Shown: positions 26,039 to 34,553, counted from the stretch's first letter. The stretch is 64,000 bases of DNA from Chloroflexota bacterium (GCA_028287745.1 JAQBPB010000104.1:1-64000); one strand, 5' to 3'. Numbers and translations are program-made. Notes: generated by a model not told the origin, from the sequence alone.

Positions 26039-27190
26039 TTAGTCGCTGAGCTTGCCAGCGCCGACCGGTTTGGCGTCTTCGTTTTGACCGGAGTTCGGGT
26101 CGGGGGTATAGTCCTGGAAGAGCTTGCCCCAGTGGGTGGTCTTCAGCCATTTCTGGAAGGTCCGCTTGTCTTTGCTAGGCCAGCGGAAATAGTCGTGATA
26201 GGCTTCGCTTCCTAAAATAAAGATATTGACCAGCGGTGTATGGAAAAATAGCTTCTGGATACCTTTCAGCGGGCCGAACCACATAAAGTCACCCACCCGG
26301 CTGGCTCCGTTATCACCCACCTTGAAGCCCCAGCTTTCGTTTGAGATATCGGCCCCGACTATTTCGATCTCACGCGGGTCACCGACACCCAGACCGGCAT
26401 CGTGGGCCAGGCGAATGTATTTGAGCGAAAGCGGGTCAAAGCCCATCATCTTGGCGGCAACCGCATCAATCGCAACCTGGTCGTCCGAGGCCAGGATATA
26501 ATCCTTGATCACCGGGAACATGGTGCGGGGACCGGGGCCGTTACCGGCAGTCGTTCCGTCCATAACGGCGAAGATGCCGCTGTGAATTTCCTTCTGAATC
26601 GCCAGCAGGTCGACCAGGGTTTCGTGAATCCAGCTGTGGGTGTAATGCCGCTTGGTATTGAGCAGGCCACCAAACGCGTTTTTCATCGCACCGGTAGTGG
26701 TCGTATAAATGTGACATTTGACGGTGGGCAGGTGTATGATGTTTTTATCAAAAAAGTAATCCGGGATGTAAATACCTTCAGGGAAGATTTTATCCAGGAC
26801 CAGCATTTTAGCTTTAGGCTGGTATTTGACCCAGGTCATATCTTCCGGCTCGAAATTATAAAGGACCGGAATATTGTACTTTTTGAAGAGTGGGACGTAA
26901 TTATTCAGGTCTTCGCCTTTAAAAGCGTTGGTTACAACAGTTTTGTTCTGGACACAGGATACATCATCAAAGCCGTTGTTTTTCAAGCCTTGAATAACGC
27001 CTTCCAATTGCCAGGGAGTAGTGTTCGCGGCCGGGAAGGGAAAGTGCCAGCTAATATTGTCTTTTAAGATAGTCGTTTTGGAAGGGTCGATGTGTTTCTC
27101 GAAGTCAGCTAACTTCATTAGCTTTTCATAATCTTCCAGAACGGTCTCCGGCCTGGTCTTGAGTACTGCGACCTTGGCTCGTGTGGACAT
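26039..27190 (-). CDS. DUF362 family protein
   Basis: This 383-residue protein matches the DUF362 family. It has the KTTILKDNISWHFPFPAAN strand-turn region near residue 40, the segment NIIHLPTVKCHIYTTTTGAMKN with conserved His/Lys/Cys, and GLLNTKRHYTHSWIHE, typical for the family. DUF362 proteins often adjoin iron-sulfur ferredoxin domains. Here no CxxCxxC cluster is present, so it is the stand-alone version. The function is not known. The gene is monocistronic, bounded downstream by a terminator and upstream by the divergent sigma-factor promoter. Confidence 0.82.
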   Translation of the reverse strand: MSTRAKVAVLKTRPETVLEDYEKLMKLADFEKHIDPSKTTILKDNISWHFPFPAANTTPWQLEGVIQGLKNNGFDDVSCVQNKTVVTNAFKGEDLNNYVPLFKKYNIPVLYNFEPEDMTWVKYQPKAKMLVLDKIFPEGIYIPDYFFDKNIIHLPTVKCHIYTTTTGAMKNAFGGLLNTKRHYTHSWIHETLVDLLAIQKEIHSGIFAVMDGTTAGNGPGPRTMFPVIKDYILASDDQVAIDAVAAKMMGFDPLSLKYIRLAHDAGLGVGDPREIEIVGADISNESWGFKVGDNGASRVGDFMWFGPLKGIQKLFFHTPLVNIFILGSEAYHDYFRWPSKDKRTFQKWLKTTHWGKLFQDYTPDPNSGQNEDAKPVGAGKLSD

Positions 27191-27318
27191 AAAATGGTGC
27201 CTCCTATAACTCTCAGGCTAGAAAACCTGCGCTCAGATCTTAGCCTATATCTTTCTAAATCCTGGTTATTATAACACTTTTTGAATATTGATTGTTGCAA
27301 CACACTTGTCTTGATTTC

Positions 27319-27327
27319 TGCTATAAT
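27319..27327 (+). promoter_or_regulatory. Extended -10 promoter of the sigma-factor gene
   Basis: TGCTATAAT is a perfect extended -10 (TGnTATAAT) 121 bases upstream of the ATG. No good -35 hexamer is present, as is usual for this promoter class. Confidence 0.5.
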
Positions 27328-27447
27328 AGGCCGCGTATAACGCGCGATTAAAAAATCTGCTATTTCATTTTACAATTGAGCTTGAGCGGGTTAGTTATTT
27401 AAGGGATCAGACACCTTATCCTGCATTAGTGAGGCGTTTCCATAACT

Positions 27448-28602
27448 ATGGCACCAAAAAAAAATTCCGGGAAAGATAAAGAAGTATCGTCCGTGCCGCG
27501 TATTGGCAACCGTGACGAAAATGAAGTGCTTGACCTGGAGGATGGTTTCTTAGATAAACCAGGCTCGGCAGTAGAAAATCCGGCCCCCGAAGAAGAGGCT
27601 ATGGAAGAAACTGGTGCGGCTGAAACCGAGAGCATTGAGCCAACCAGGGTCGCTTTGAGTGAAACCGATAAAGAAACGGAAGAGCTGGTCCTGGACGCCG
27701 AAAGGCTGGTTCGCGATGCCGAAAGATTGGCCCAGGCTGCCGCTATTTCGGCTGACTACTACAGCACTGATCCGGTAGCCGACTACCTGCGCCAGATTGG
27801 CCGGACCAAGTTACTGACCCAGGAAGAAGAAAAACGGCTTGCTCAGCTTAAAGATGAAGGCGATGAAGAATCCAAACAGAAGCTAATTGAAGCCAACTTG
27901 CGCCTGGTAGTTTCGGTCGCTCGCCGCTACAGTCAAAGCTCTGGTGGGATTACCTTGCTTGATCTGATCCAGGAAGGGAACCTGGGCCTTATCCGGGCGG
28001 TGGATAAATATAACCACAATACCGGCTTTAAGCTTTCAACCTATGCGACATGGTGGATTCGCCAGGCTATTTCGCGGGCTATCGCGGACAAAAGCCGCCT
28101 TATCCGCCTGCCTGTCCATATTAACGAAACTTTAGGACGCGTCCGCCGGGCCTCCCGCGACCTCGCCAGCCAGTTTGGCCGGGAACCGACCATGCAAGAA
28201 TTGGCCGACCACCTGAATATGCCCCTGGATAAAGTTACCCAGCTTATGACCATGGGCAACGCGCCGGTATCGCTCGACCAACCGATGGGCGAAGAGGGCG
28301 ATTCGTCGTTGGGCGACCTGGTGGAAGATGTCCAGGGAGTTGACCCCGACCAGCAAGCCGCTGAAATCTCGATGCGGGCGGCGGTCCAGAAAGCCCTGAC
28401 TCAGTTGCCTGAACGCGAACGCAAAATTATCGAATTGCGCTTTGGCCTGGACGAAGGTGGCGGCGGGCAACCGCGCACCCTGGAAGAAGTCGGGCAGCAA
28501 TTGGGCGTAACTCGCGAACGTATCCGCCAGATTGAAGCCAAGGTATTGCGCAAGCTGCGCCACCCCCGGGTCGGCAAGCAACTGCGCGATTTCCTCCAGT
28601 AA
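27448..28602 (+). CDS. Primary-type RNA polymerase sigma-70 factor
   Basis: This 384-residue sigma factor has an acidic N-terminal 110 residues of low complexity. Region 1.2 follows ([17 protein letters not shown], about 112-128), then region 2 ([49 protein letters not shown]), region 3, and region 4 with the [23 protein letters not shown] near the end. Conservation of the 2.4 and 4.2 segments is that of RpoD/SigA proteins. Whether this is the housekeeping sigma or a second RpoD-like factor cannot be told from one window. Its own terminator follows at 28619-28662. Confidence 0.92.
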   Translation: MAPKKNSGKDKEVSSVPRIGNRDENEVLDLEDGFLDKPGSAVENPAPEEEAMEETGAAETESIEPTRVALSETDKETEELVLDAERLVRDAERLAQAAAISADYYSTDPVADYLRQIGRTKLLTQEEEKRLAQLKDEGDEESKQKLIEANLRLVVSVARRYSQSSGGITLLDLIQEGNLGLIRAVDKYNHNTGFKLSTYATWWIRQAISRAIADKSRLIRLPVHINETLGRVRRASRDLASQFGREPTMQELADHLNMPLDKVTQLMTMGNAPVSLDQPMGEEGDSSLGDLVEDVQGVDPDQQAAEISMRAAVQKALTQLPERERKIIELRFGLDEGGGGQPRTLEEVGQQLGVTRERIRQIEAKVLRKLRHPRVGKQLRDFLQ

Positions 28603-28618
28603 CAGAATTTTTAAAACT

Positions 28619-28662
28619 AAAGGCTTTAGCATTTCCCCAAAGGGAAAGCTAAAGCCTTTTTT
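28619..28662 (+). terminator. Intrinsic terminator after the sigma-factor gene
   Basis: Long stem AAAGGCTTTAGC+TTTCCC paired with GGGAAA+GCTAAAGCCTTT, four-base loop CAAA, then a T-run. It is one of the strongest terminators in the window. Confidence 0.93.
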
Positions 28663-28688
28663 AGTGCCGGTTGCCGGGCGCGGGCTTT

Positions 28689-29717
28689 TTAGCTGCTGAC
28701 CTGGGGTTTGTCACCAATAATTTGCCAGAGATAGGCCAGCGAGCGGTCGTAGCGGTAGTTAATATTCATGTGGCCGTCGTCAAATTCTTCGTGATGGACC
28801 TTGAGGCCCAGGCTGGCCGCTTTTGCGGTAAAAATACGGGCCCCCAGGTGCAGCGAAAACTCATCGCGGGTCCCGGCGTCCAGGTAACAGCCTTTAAGCT
28901 TTTTCAGGGCGTCCAGGTATTCCGGCTTTTCCAGCATCCTAACCGGGTCGAATTGCAGCCACTTTTCCCAGACTTCCGGACGGATTTCGCCGGTCCGCAT
29001 ATTAAAAGGCAGTTCGAAACCGTCCCGGCTGCCGGGAGTTGGTGAATAGCAGGCGGCCATTGCCAGGACATTAAGCGTATCTATAAACTTGCCTTTTTGC
29101 TCGGCCTGGGCGAAAGCTCCCAGGAAAGCCCCGATGGGGTCAGAGGTCGAGACGTAGGGCGCCAGCCCATTGACCGTTTTAGGGAAATCCTGCTTGTAGC
29201 AATATTCGAAATACATATCACCCGCATGCGAGGCGAAGGCGCTGAAAACACCGGGATGCCGCAAGGCCAGGTAAACCGCCCCAAAACCGCCGCTGGATTT
29301 TCCGGCGATGGCCCGTTCTTCGACCCTGGCGGTGGTCGGAAATTTCCCGTCTATAAAAGGGACCAGTTCGTTAATTACATAATCCTCATACTGGCCGGTA
29401 GCCGTGGAATTGACGTACTGGCTGCCTCCCAGGGCGCAATAGCCATCTACAAAGACCAGTATCATCTCGCCGCTGCGCTTTTCCGCCACCAACCGCTCGA
29501 AGCGTTCGGGTACGGTCGGCTGGTAAAAAGAATTGACGTTGAGCCACATTGAACTATTGCCGGTAAAACCGTGCAGCATAAAGACTACCGGATAACGCCG
29601 TCCAGGGTCGCGGCGGTAGGAAGGTGGCAGGTAGACCGGTATTTTGCGGGTATATGGGTCGTTGAGGGGGTTGCCCTTTAGCGCCTCACTCTCAAATGTC
29701 TCGATTACTACCGGCAT
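28689..29717 (-). CDS. Alpha/beta-hydrolase esterase family protein
   Basis: This 342-residue protein belongs to the putative esterase (esterase D/antigen 85-like) family. It has PVVFMLHGFTGNSSMW as oxyanion region (about 43-58), the nucleophile elbow GKSSGG with Ser141, an acid in YLDAGTRDEF, and the terminal His in EEFDDGHMNINYR. There is no signal peptide, so it should be cytoplasmic. The substrate is unknown; relatives cleave S-formylglutathione, enterobactin or polyester-type substrates. It starts at an ATG (29715-29717) with GGAGTAAAAAT upstream and lies 3' of the frameshifted MBL gene on the same strand. Confidence 0.85.
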   Translation of the reverse strand: MPVVIETFESEALKGNPLNDPYTRKIPVYLPPSYRRDPGRRYPVVFMLHGFTGNSSMWLNVNSFYQPTVPERFERLVAEKRSGEMILVFVDGYCALGGSQYVNSTATGQYEDYVINELVPFIDGKFPTTARVEERAIAGKSSGGFGAVYLALRHPGVFSAFASHAGDMYFEYCYKQDFPKTVNGLAPYVSTSDPIGAFLGAFAQAEQKGKFIDTLNVLAMAACYSPTPGSRDGFELPFNMRTGEIRPEVWEKWLQFDPVRMLEKPEYLDALKKLKGCYLDAGTRDEFSLHLGARIFTAKAASLGLKVHHEEFDDGHMNINYRYDRSLAYLWQIIGDKPQVSS

Positions 29718-29769
29718 GATTTTTACTCCTTAATCCATCATTACCTTTGAAGATTTAATTTCTTCATCA

Positions 29770-30553
29770 TCAGTACAATTGTATCATTCCCCGCTTACCG
29801 CGACTGCGGTAGGAGGGTCGAGGGCAGTTTTCTTTCAAAGCTCCTTTTAATACCTGGCGCAGCCGGGTAATTTCCTGGTTAATCTGCGGTCCTTGCAAGA
29901 CCTCGCCATGTCCCGCACAATCGCAACCGGGGCCAGGGCTTCCAGCCGGTTTAGCGATTGTTCCCAGTGCCGCCAGTCGTCCATCGACCCGCCCTCCAGG
30001 TTTGGAATGTAGTAGCTTACCAGGCAATCTCCACAATAGACAACGCCTTCGGATGGCACATAAACTGATAGATTGGTTGTGGTAGGGCTCGGTGTCAGGC
30101 TAATTTCCACTTCCAAACCGCCCAGGTCGAGTTTAGTGGCGGCACTGAGCGGCTGGCTGGGGTTAGCGATATGGGTCTGATGGTAAAAGACCTGGCCTTC
30201 GGACTGTTCTCGCCGGATCGGGTTCAGAATGGACCGGTTATAGTCAGCCATGGCCGCCTCTAAATTTTCTTCCCGGCGGTTGATGCTTCACGCTCCAGCA
30301 CTTCGATACCCTGTTCGCGGAAATAATAATTACCCCCGATATGGTCCAGGTGTTGTTCGGTATTTATTACAAGAAGCTCGCTGCCAGGGTTTGCGGCCTG
30401 GACATACCCCTGGATAGTCCTGGCGGCCAGGGTGTTAGCGCCCGTATCCACTATCAAAGTTCGTCCCGCTCCGGTTATAAAACCGGCGTTGACGGTCCAG
30501 GGTGGTTCGCAGGCTAACCCGGTAAGGGCGTAACAACTCCTGGAAATCTGCAT
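29770..30553 (-). pseudogene. Metallo-beta-lactamase fold hydrolase, broken by two single-base frameshifts
   Basis: Three overlapping minus-strand frames together restore one MBL-fold protein of about 261 residues. The first (from ATG 30551-30553) carries LIVDTGAN and NTEQHLDHIGGNYYF, then stops at 30260-30262. The second continues with REENLEAAMADYNRSI and CGDCLV. The third begins at AGHGEVLQGPQ, where the family motif is VPGHGE, and runs to 29770. The shifts lie near 30273-30283 and at 29911-29917; at the second, restoring one C gives VPGHG exactly. The first metal-ligand His of the HxHxDH box is Glu (TEQHLDH). Either decay or base-calling error explains the breaks. Confidence 0.75.
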
Positions 30554-30564
30554 AGAGCTTTCCT

Positions 30565-30593
30565 TTCAATTTTCTGGACCCTTCAACTATAAT
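30565..30593 (+). promoter_or_regulatory. Candidate promoter of the zinc-ribbon gene
   Basis: TATAAT at 30588-30593 with TTCAAT 17 bases upstream, 36 bases before the ATG at 30630. The -10 is perfect and the -35 is weak. Confidence 0.45.
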
Positions 30594-30629
30594 ACAGGCA
30601 GAAAAGAATTTAGGGAAGGAGTAACCCAT

Positions 30630-30830
30630 ATGATTTGCCCGGTTTGCAAAGAGGCGGAAATGCAGCAAGTCGCTGAAACCAGCCCTCAAAATATTACCCT
30701 TAAGTGCCTGAACTGCGGGGCCGAAGTTATGAAAGCCACCACCGACAATACCACTGACGCAAAACAGTATGCGGCGGTTTTTGTCCGGCAGCCCGATGGC
30801 AGCATGAAGCAAATATACCTGGACGATTAA
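30630..30830 (+). CDS. Small zinc-ribbon-like protein
   Basis: This 66-residue protein has two Cys pairs, MICPVCKEA and KCLNCGAEV, spaced about 25 residues apart, which fits a single structural zinc. The rest is a short beta-rich tail ending QPDGSMKQIYLDD. The ATG at 30630 has AGGGAAGGAG upstream. No function can be assigned. It precedes the aconitase X large-subunit gene by about 80 bp on the same strand and might be cotranscribed with it. Confidence 0.75.
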   Translation: MICPVCKEAEMQQVAETSPQNITLKCLNCGAEVMKATTDNTTDAKQYAAVFVRQPDGSMKQIYLDD

Positions 30831-30911
30831 CCGGCTTTATTATAGGTCTGCCTGGCAACATAAGATTAATCCTGGTTGTGCGGCCAGCTTTCAAGAGAGA
30901 AGCGTAAAGTA

Positions 30912-32180
30912 TTGGAATTGACATCACAAGAGCAAGCAATGCTGGCGGGTGACAATGGCCCGGCGGTCCAGGTAGCCATGCGGATTGTGGTTAAAATGGC
31001 CGGGCTTTTTGGCGCGGCCAGCTTACTGCCGGTCAGCCGGGCCCACATCGACAGCGGCATTTACGAGGGCCAATCCGGGCTGGATTTCGTGGAAATGCTG
31101 CTGGCTAAAGGGGCGCGGGTAGCGGTGCCGACCAGTATGAATGTGGTTTCGCTCGATTTGGAACGCTGGCAAGAAAATAGCCGGGTGCCCCTGAGTTTTG
31201 CCACTCCGGCCCGCCGGCTGGCCCAGGCTTATCTTAAAATGGGCGCGAAACCGACCTTTACCTGCGCCCCCTACCAGCTTAAAGAGGTTACGCCCCGCTT
31301 TGGTGAACAGGTGGCCTGGGCCGAGTCGAACGCGGTCGCCTTTGTAAACTCGGTGGTCGGGGCCCGCACCAACAAGTACGGTGACTTTTTTGATATTTGC
31401 CTGGCCCTGACCGGGCGCGTCCCGGCCTACGGCTTGCACCTGGCGGAGAACCGGCGCGGGCAAATCTTGCTCCGCTTGAAAGACGTGCCGCTGGCCCTTT
31501 TGCGGCAGGACGCCTTCTACCAGGTGCTGGGTTACCTGGTGGGCCGCCTGGCCGGGACCGCTATTCCCGTTATCGAAGGTCTGCCCACATTCATAACCGA
31601 GGACCAGTTAAAGGCTTTTTCGGCTGCCGCCGCATCTTCCGGTACAGTCGCCCTTTTCCATATTGCTGGCGTCACCCCTGAAGCGCCCGACCTTGCAACG
31701 GCTTTTGGCGGCAACCCGCCCGGCGAAGTGATTGACATAACTATGGATATGCTGCGCCGGGCCCGCCAGGAGTTGTCGGTCAATCCGGACGGCCATGACC
31801 GGCCCGATGTAATCGCCCTGGGCAGCCCGCATTTTTCGCTGGCTGAATGCCTGGAACTGGCCGGACTGGTCGAGGACCGCCGGGTTGCGCCGGGGCTGGA
31901 GTTTTTCGTGGCGACCAACCGGGTGGTCTATCAGGCCCTGGCCGCAAGGGGTTTGCTGGCAAAACTAACCGCCTTTGGCGCGAATGTGACCCAGGATACC
32001 TGCGTGGTAGTCAGCCCGTTAATCGCCCCCGGTGCCCAACTGCTGATGACCAACTCGGCCAAATACGCTTATTACGCGCCCGGCAAGCTAAATATGCCGG
32101 TAGTTTTCGGCACGCTGGCCGAATGTGTTGACTCGGCGGTTAGCGGCCGCCTGGTCCGGGATGACACGCTATGGAATTAA
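30912..32180 (+). CDS. Aconitase X large (catalytic) subunit
   Basis: This 422-residue protein is the AcnX/DUF521 large subunit, an iron-sulfur hydro-lyase. TTG at 30912 gives the family N terminus MELTSQEQAMLAGDNGPAVQ, so it is preferred over the longer in-frame extension from 30876. SRAHIDSGIYEG, ARTNKYGDFFDI and the Cys in TQDTCVVVSPL are typical conserved blocks. Two-subunit AcnX enzymes include bacterial cis-3-hydroxy-L-proline dehydratase and the archaeal phosphomevalonate dehydratase. Nothing nearby (no proline or mevalonate gene) decides between them. The small-subunit gene overlaps its end by 10 bases. Confidence 0.88.
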   Translation: MELTSQEQAMLAGDNGPAVQVAMRIVVKMAGLFGAASLLPVSRAHIDSGIYEGQSGLDFVEMLLAKGARVAVPTSMNVVSLDLERWQENSRVPLSFATPARRLAQAYLKMGAKPTFTCAPYQLKEVTPRFGEQVAWAESNAVAFVNSVVGARTNKYGDFFDICLALTGRVPAYGLHLAENRRGQILLRLKDVPLALLRQDAFYQVLGYLVGRLAGTAIPVIEGLPTFITEDQLKAFSAAAASSGTVALFHIAGVTPEAPDLATAFGGNPPGEVIDITMDMLRRARQELSVNPDGHDRPDVIALGSPHFSLAECLELAGLVEDRRVAPGLEFFVATNRVVYQALAARGLLAKLTAFGANVTQDTCVVVSPLIAPGAQLLMTNSAKYAYYAPGKLNMPVVFGTLAECVDSAVSGRLVRDDTLWN

Positions 32181-32581
32181 GCCTGAAAATGTTGATTGAG
32201 GGCGAAGCGGCCGGTCCTTTAGTCTTTACCGGCCAGCCTCTCAGCTTCTGGGGCGGCTACGACTCGCACAGCGGCGAAGTAATCGACCGCCGCCATCCTT
32301 TATCCGGCCAAAACCTGGCCGGTAAGGTGCTGGTCTTACCGGGCTGCCGGGGTAGCAGCAGCGGCAGCGGCGTATTGCTGGAAGCCATTCGCAACCGGAC
32401 CGCCCCGGCCGCAATAATTACCCTGGAAGCCGACCATATTTTGTGCCTGGCCGCTCTCCTGGCCCAGGAGCTTTACGCCCGGAGCATCCCCATAGCGGTT
32501 GCTTCCGCCGCATTTTTTGAGTGGGCCGCCCGGCACGATGGAACCACCCTGGTGTTAAAACCGGATGGCGCTTTGTACTGA
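32171..32581 (+). CDS. Aconitase X small (swivel-domain) subunit
   Basis: This 136-residue DUF126 protein is the partner subunit of AcnX. The hallmark runs of the swivel domain are present: FWGGYDSHSGEVIDRRHPLS and LPGCRGSSSGSGVLLEAI, which close the active site over the substrate. The ATG lies inside the last codons of the large-subunit gene (32171 against stop 32180), so translation is very likely coupled. In some bacteria the two subunits are fused in the order large-small or the reverse; here they are separate. Specificity is unknown. Confidence 0.9.
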   Translation: MELSLKMLIEGEAAGPLVFTGQPLSFWGGYDSHSGEVIDRRHPLSGQNLAGKVLVLPGCRGSSSGSGVLLEAIRNRTAPAAIITLEADHILCLAALLAQELYARSIPIAVASAAFFEWAARHDGTTLVLKPDGALY

Positions 32582-32598
32582 ACGGCCGGAAATAAAAA

Positions 32599-32627
32599 AC
32601 CCGCCCTATGTGTTAAATAGGACGGGT
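32599..32627 (-). terminator. Intrinsic terminator of the RG-repeat gene
   Basis: ACCCGCCCTAT/ATAGGACGGGT stem with one mismatch. The A-run at 32594-32599 becomes the T-run on the minus strand, downstream of the 32651 gene. Confidence 0.75.
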
Positions 32628-32650
32628 ACCGGTTTAGAACCCGGTGCGGT

Positions 32651-33169
32651 CTAGAGCATCGAAGGGTCGGTGTCCTGGCTACCAGCCTGGTTGAAAGTCC
32701 GGGCAGTTCCGGCCGGGCGGCTTTCCTGGCCGCGCGGCTGCTCGCTGCGCAGTTCGACCAGTTTAGCTTTTACCCTGGCTAACTTCTGTTCCAGGAAGCT
32801 TTCGGCCTGTTCCAGCCAGGCAATCTGGCTCTCTTTGGAAAAGGCCGGACGGCCGCTCCAATCCCAGCCTCTAAAGCCCGGCCCAAAGCCAAAGCCGCGT
32901 CCCTGGAACGGGCCTCGTCGCTGGTCAAAGCCCGGTCCCTGTGGGCCAGCATTCTCACCTCGCGGCCCGAAACCCGGCCATCGGCCTGGCTCCTGGGGAG
33001 TGTAGCCCTGCCAGTTACCGCCGCGTCCACGCGGTCCAAAACCCTGCCAGGGTCCGCGCCCGCGCGGCCCAAAGCCTCTTCCTTCGTGGCGGTGTCCGTG
33101 GCGGCCCCATCCCGGCCCAAAGCCCTGTCCTTTTTCGTTATCCTGTTCCGGTTGTTCGTTTTCACGCAT
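32651..33169 (-). CDS. Arg/Gly-repeat low-complexity protein with C-terminal coiled coil
   Basis: This protein of about 172 residues (ATG 33167-33169, preceded by AGGAAAGGAA; a GTG nine bases upstream is less likely) has no recognised family. Residues about 15-115 are a repeat of units like GFGPRGRG and QGFGPRG with interspersed Trp, an RGG-like disordered composition. Residues about 118-155 form a charged helix likely to coil (AWLEQAESFLEQKLARVKAK). The tail is again polar. It lies 148 bp downstream of the PadR-type regulator gene on the same strand, and the regulator itself starts with a similar Gly/Arg/Trp-rich segment. Function unknown. Confidence 0.68.
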   Translation of the reverse strand: MRENEQPEQDNEKGQGFGPGWGRHGHRHEGRGFGPRGRGPWQGFGPRGRGGNWQGYTPQEPGRWPGFGPRGENAGPQGPGFDQRRGPFQGRGFGFGPGFRGWDWSGRPAFSKESQIAWLEQAESFLEQKLARVKAKLVELRSEQPRGQESRPAGTARTFNQAGSQDTDPSML

Positions 33170-33317
33170 ATCTAACACGTTCCTTTCCTACAAAAATTCA
33201 AAATACCTGGTAGCAAGACCTTCGCCTGTGGGCCTGAACTTCTTTCAAGAACTAAAAGATGAAATTGAAGTAGCCGTGCTAGGCGGAAGGAGTCTGCTAA
33301 ATGTGACCTTAGCTGGC

Positions 33318-33767
33318 TTATATAGGGTTGTCCTCGCCCAGAAAAGGAGCCTGAGGCAGCCTGGCCTGGCCCGGTTGGTCTACAATCCGGTGAAATTCGG
33401 TCAGGAAATTGTATATAACGGAAGTCCTTTGCTCCAGGGCAGCGGCCCAGTGCAGAAGCCCTTCTTCGCCGCGAGGTGTTATCTGGTATACCCGTTTATT
33501 CGGGCCGGTATCCTGTTCACTCCAGGCCGATTCAACCAGACCTTCTCCCTCCATCCGGCGCAAAGTCCGGTACAAGTTACCGACATCTACCTCCTGGCCT
33601 AATAACTTTCTCTGGCTCAATTCTTCCATCAGGCTGTAACCGTGTTTCGGGCCTTCCTTGAGTATGAGCAGCAGGCAGGGCTGTAAAAACCCCCACATTG
33701 GCGGTTGCATAAACCAGCCGCCGCGCCTGCCCCCATTCCAGGGCGGCCCACCAAATCCATGATGCAA
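33318..33767 (-). CDS. PadR-family transcriptional regulator
   Basis: This 149-residue protein has the PadR winged helix at about 28-105: FLQPCLLLILKEGPKHGYSL, then the recognition region DVGNLYRTLRRMEGEGLV and the wing with RVYQITPRGEEGL. The N-terminal 25 residues are Gly/Trp/Pro-rich (MHHGFGGPPWNGGRRGGWF), as in some PadR proteins that pair with membrane or envelope-stress targets. PadR proteins usually repress their own gene and a neighbour. The perfect palindrome at 33801-33847, just upstream of its ATG, is a likely operator. Downstream is the RG-repeat gene. Confidence 0.88.
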   Translation of the reverse strand: MHHGFGGPPWNGGRRGGWFMQPPMWGFLQPCLLLILKEGPKHGYSLMEELSQRKLLGQEVDVGNLYRTLRRMEGEGLVESAWSEQDTGPNKRVYQITPRGEEGLLHWAAALEQRTSVIYNFLTEFHRIVDQPGQARLPQAPFLGEDNPI

Positions 33768-33800
33768 GTTACTTGCTGCCTTTCTGTCCCCGGTCCCCTG

Positions 33801-33847
33801 CTATATGTAATTACTATATGTCACAGTCATATAGTAATTACATATAG
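33801..33847. promoter_or_regulatory. Perfect 20+7+20 palindrome, probable PadR operator
   Basis: Two 20-bp arms (33801-33820 and 33828-33847) are exact reverse complements around TCACAGT. Each arm contains GTAATTAC flanked by ATAT-type sequence. It sits 34-80 bases upstream of the padR-like ATG, in the divergent space with the NUDIX gene, so it could control both. Lack of a T-tract argues against a terminator. Confidence 0.7.
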
Positions 33848-34058
33848 TCACGCTGTCAATATATTTTATGTTAGTCGTGTGTTAGAGAATAGGCGTAAAA
33901 TGTAAAACGTTGAACGGGTAACGTGAAGAAAGGGTTTGGGTTAAAATAGGGATGAGAGAAATAGTTACAATTACTAATATTAAGGGCACGTACAACGTTT
34001 TACTTTTTACGCTATAAGAAAGTTCTATGTTCTAGCTATAGAAGGAATTTCAAAATAT

Positions 34059-34553
34059 ATGGCTTATACGCCGATAATAGGGACGCTTGGTTATATTATG
34101 TCGGAGGACGGGCAGCAGGTCCTGATGATTCACCGCAATGCCCGGCCGGACGACTTGCATCTGGGCAAGTATAACGGCCTGGGCGGCAAACTGGAAGCAG
34201 GCGAAGATGTCGCCAGCGGGTTAAAACGGGAACTACACGAGGAAGCCGGTATCGAAGTTACCGGGATGACCTTGCGCGGTACGGTTAGCTGGCCTGGTTT
34301 TGGAAAAAATGGTGAGGACTGGCTGGGCTTTATCTTCCGGATAGACCACTGGACCGGGACGCCCTTCACGGCTAATCCCGAAGGTTCACTGGAGTGGGTT
34401 CCGTTAGAGCGCCTGTTGCAGTTTGCCCTGCCGCTCTGGGAAGGCGACCCCTACTTTATACCGCTGGTCTTTAGCGATGATCCGCGCCAGTTTCACGGTG
34501 TAATGCCTTACCGGGACGGCCATCCCGAAAGCTGGAGTTATGTGTTAATCTAG
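34059..34553 (+). CDS. NUDIX hydrolase, MutT-like (8-oxo-dGTP diphosphatase type)
   Basis: This 164-residue protein has a full NUDIX box at residues 43-65 (Gly43, Glu49, Arg57-Glu58, Glu61-Glu62, Gly64), the metal-binding diphosphatase motif. GKYNGLGGKLEAGED immediately before and within the box is typical of MutT/YtkD-type nucleotide sanitation enzymes. The exact substrate is unproven. ATG 34059 is preceded by AGAAGGAATT. It diverges from the PadR gene across the palindrome. The gap to the next gene (61 bp) would allow cotranscription with the HAD phosphatase. Confidence 0.88.
   Translation: MAYTPIIGTLGYIMSEDGQQVLMIHRNARPDDLHLGKYNGLGGKLEAGEDVASGLKRELHEEAGIEVTGMTLRGTVSWPGFGKNGEDWLGFIFRIDHWTGTPFTANPEGSLEWVPLERLLQFALPLWEGDPYFIPLVFSDDPRQFHGVMPYRDGHPESWSYVLI

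Noticed and set aside
30435-30812. Minus-strand open frame overlapping the zinc-ribbon gene
   Set aside because: It is antisense to two better-supported genes and has no family features.
30876-30911. Longer TTG start for the aconitase X large subunit
   Set aside because: The family N terminus begins at MELTSQEQAMLAG from 30912; the extra 12 residues have no counterpart.
33228-33602. Plus-strand open frame opposite the PadR gene
   Set aside because: Antisense of a clear PadR winged-helix gene with no independent evidence.
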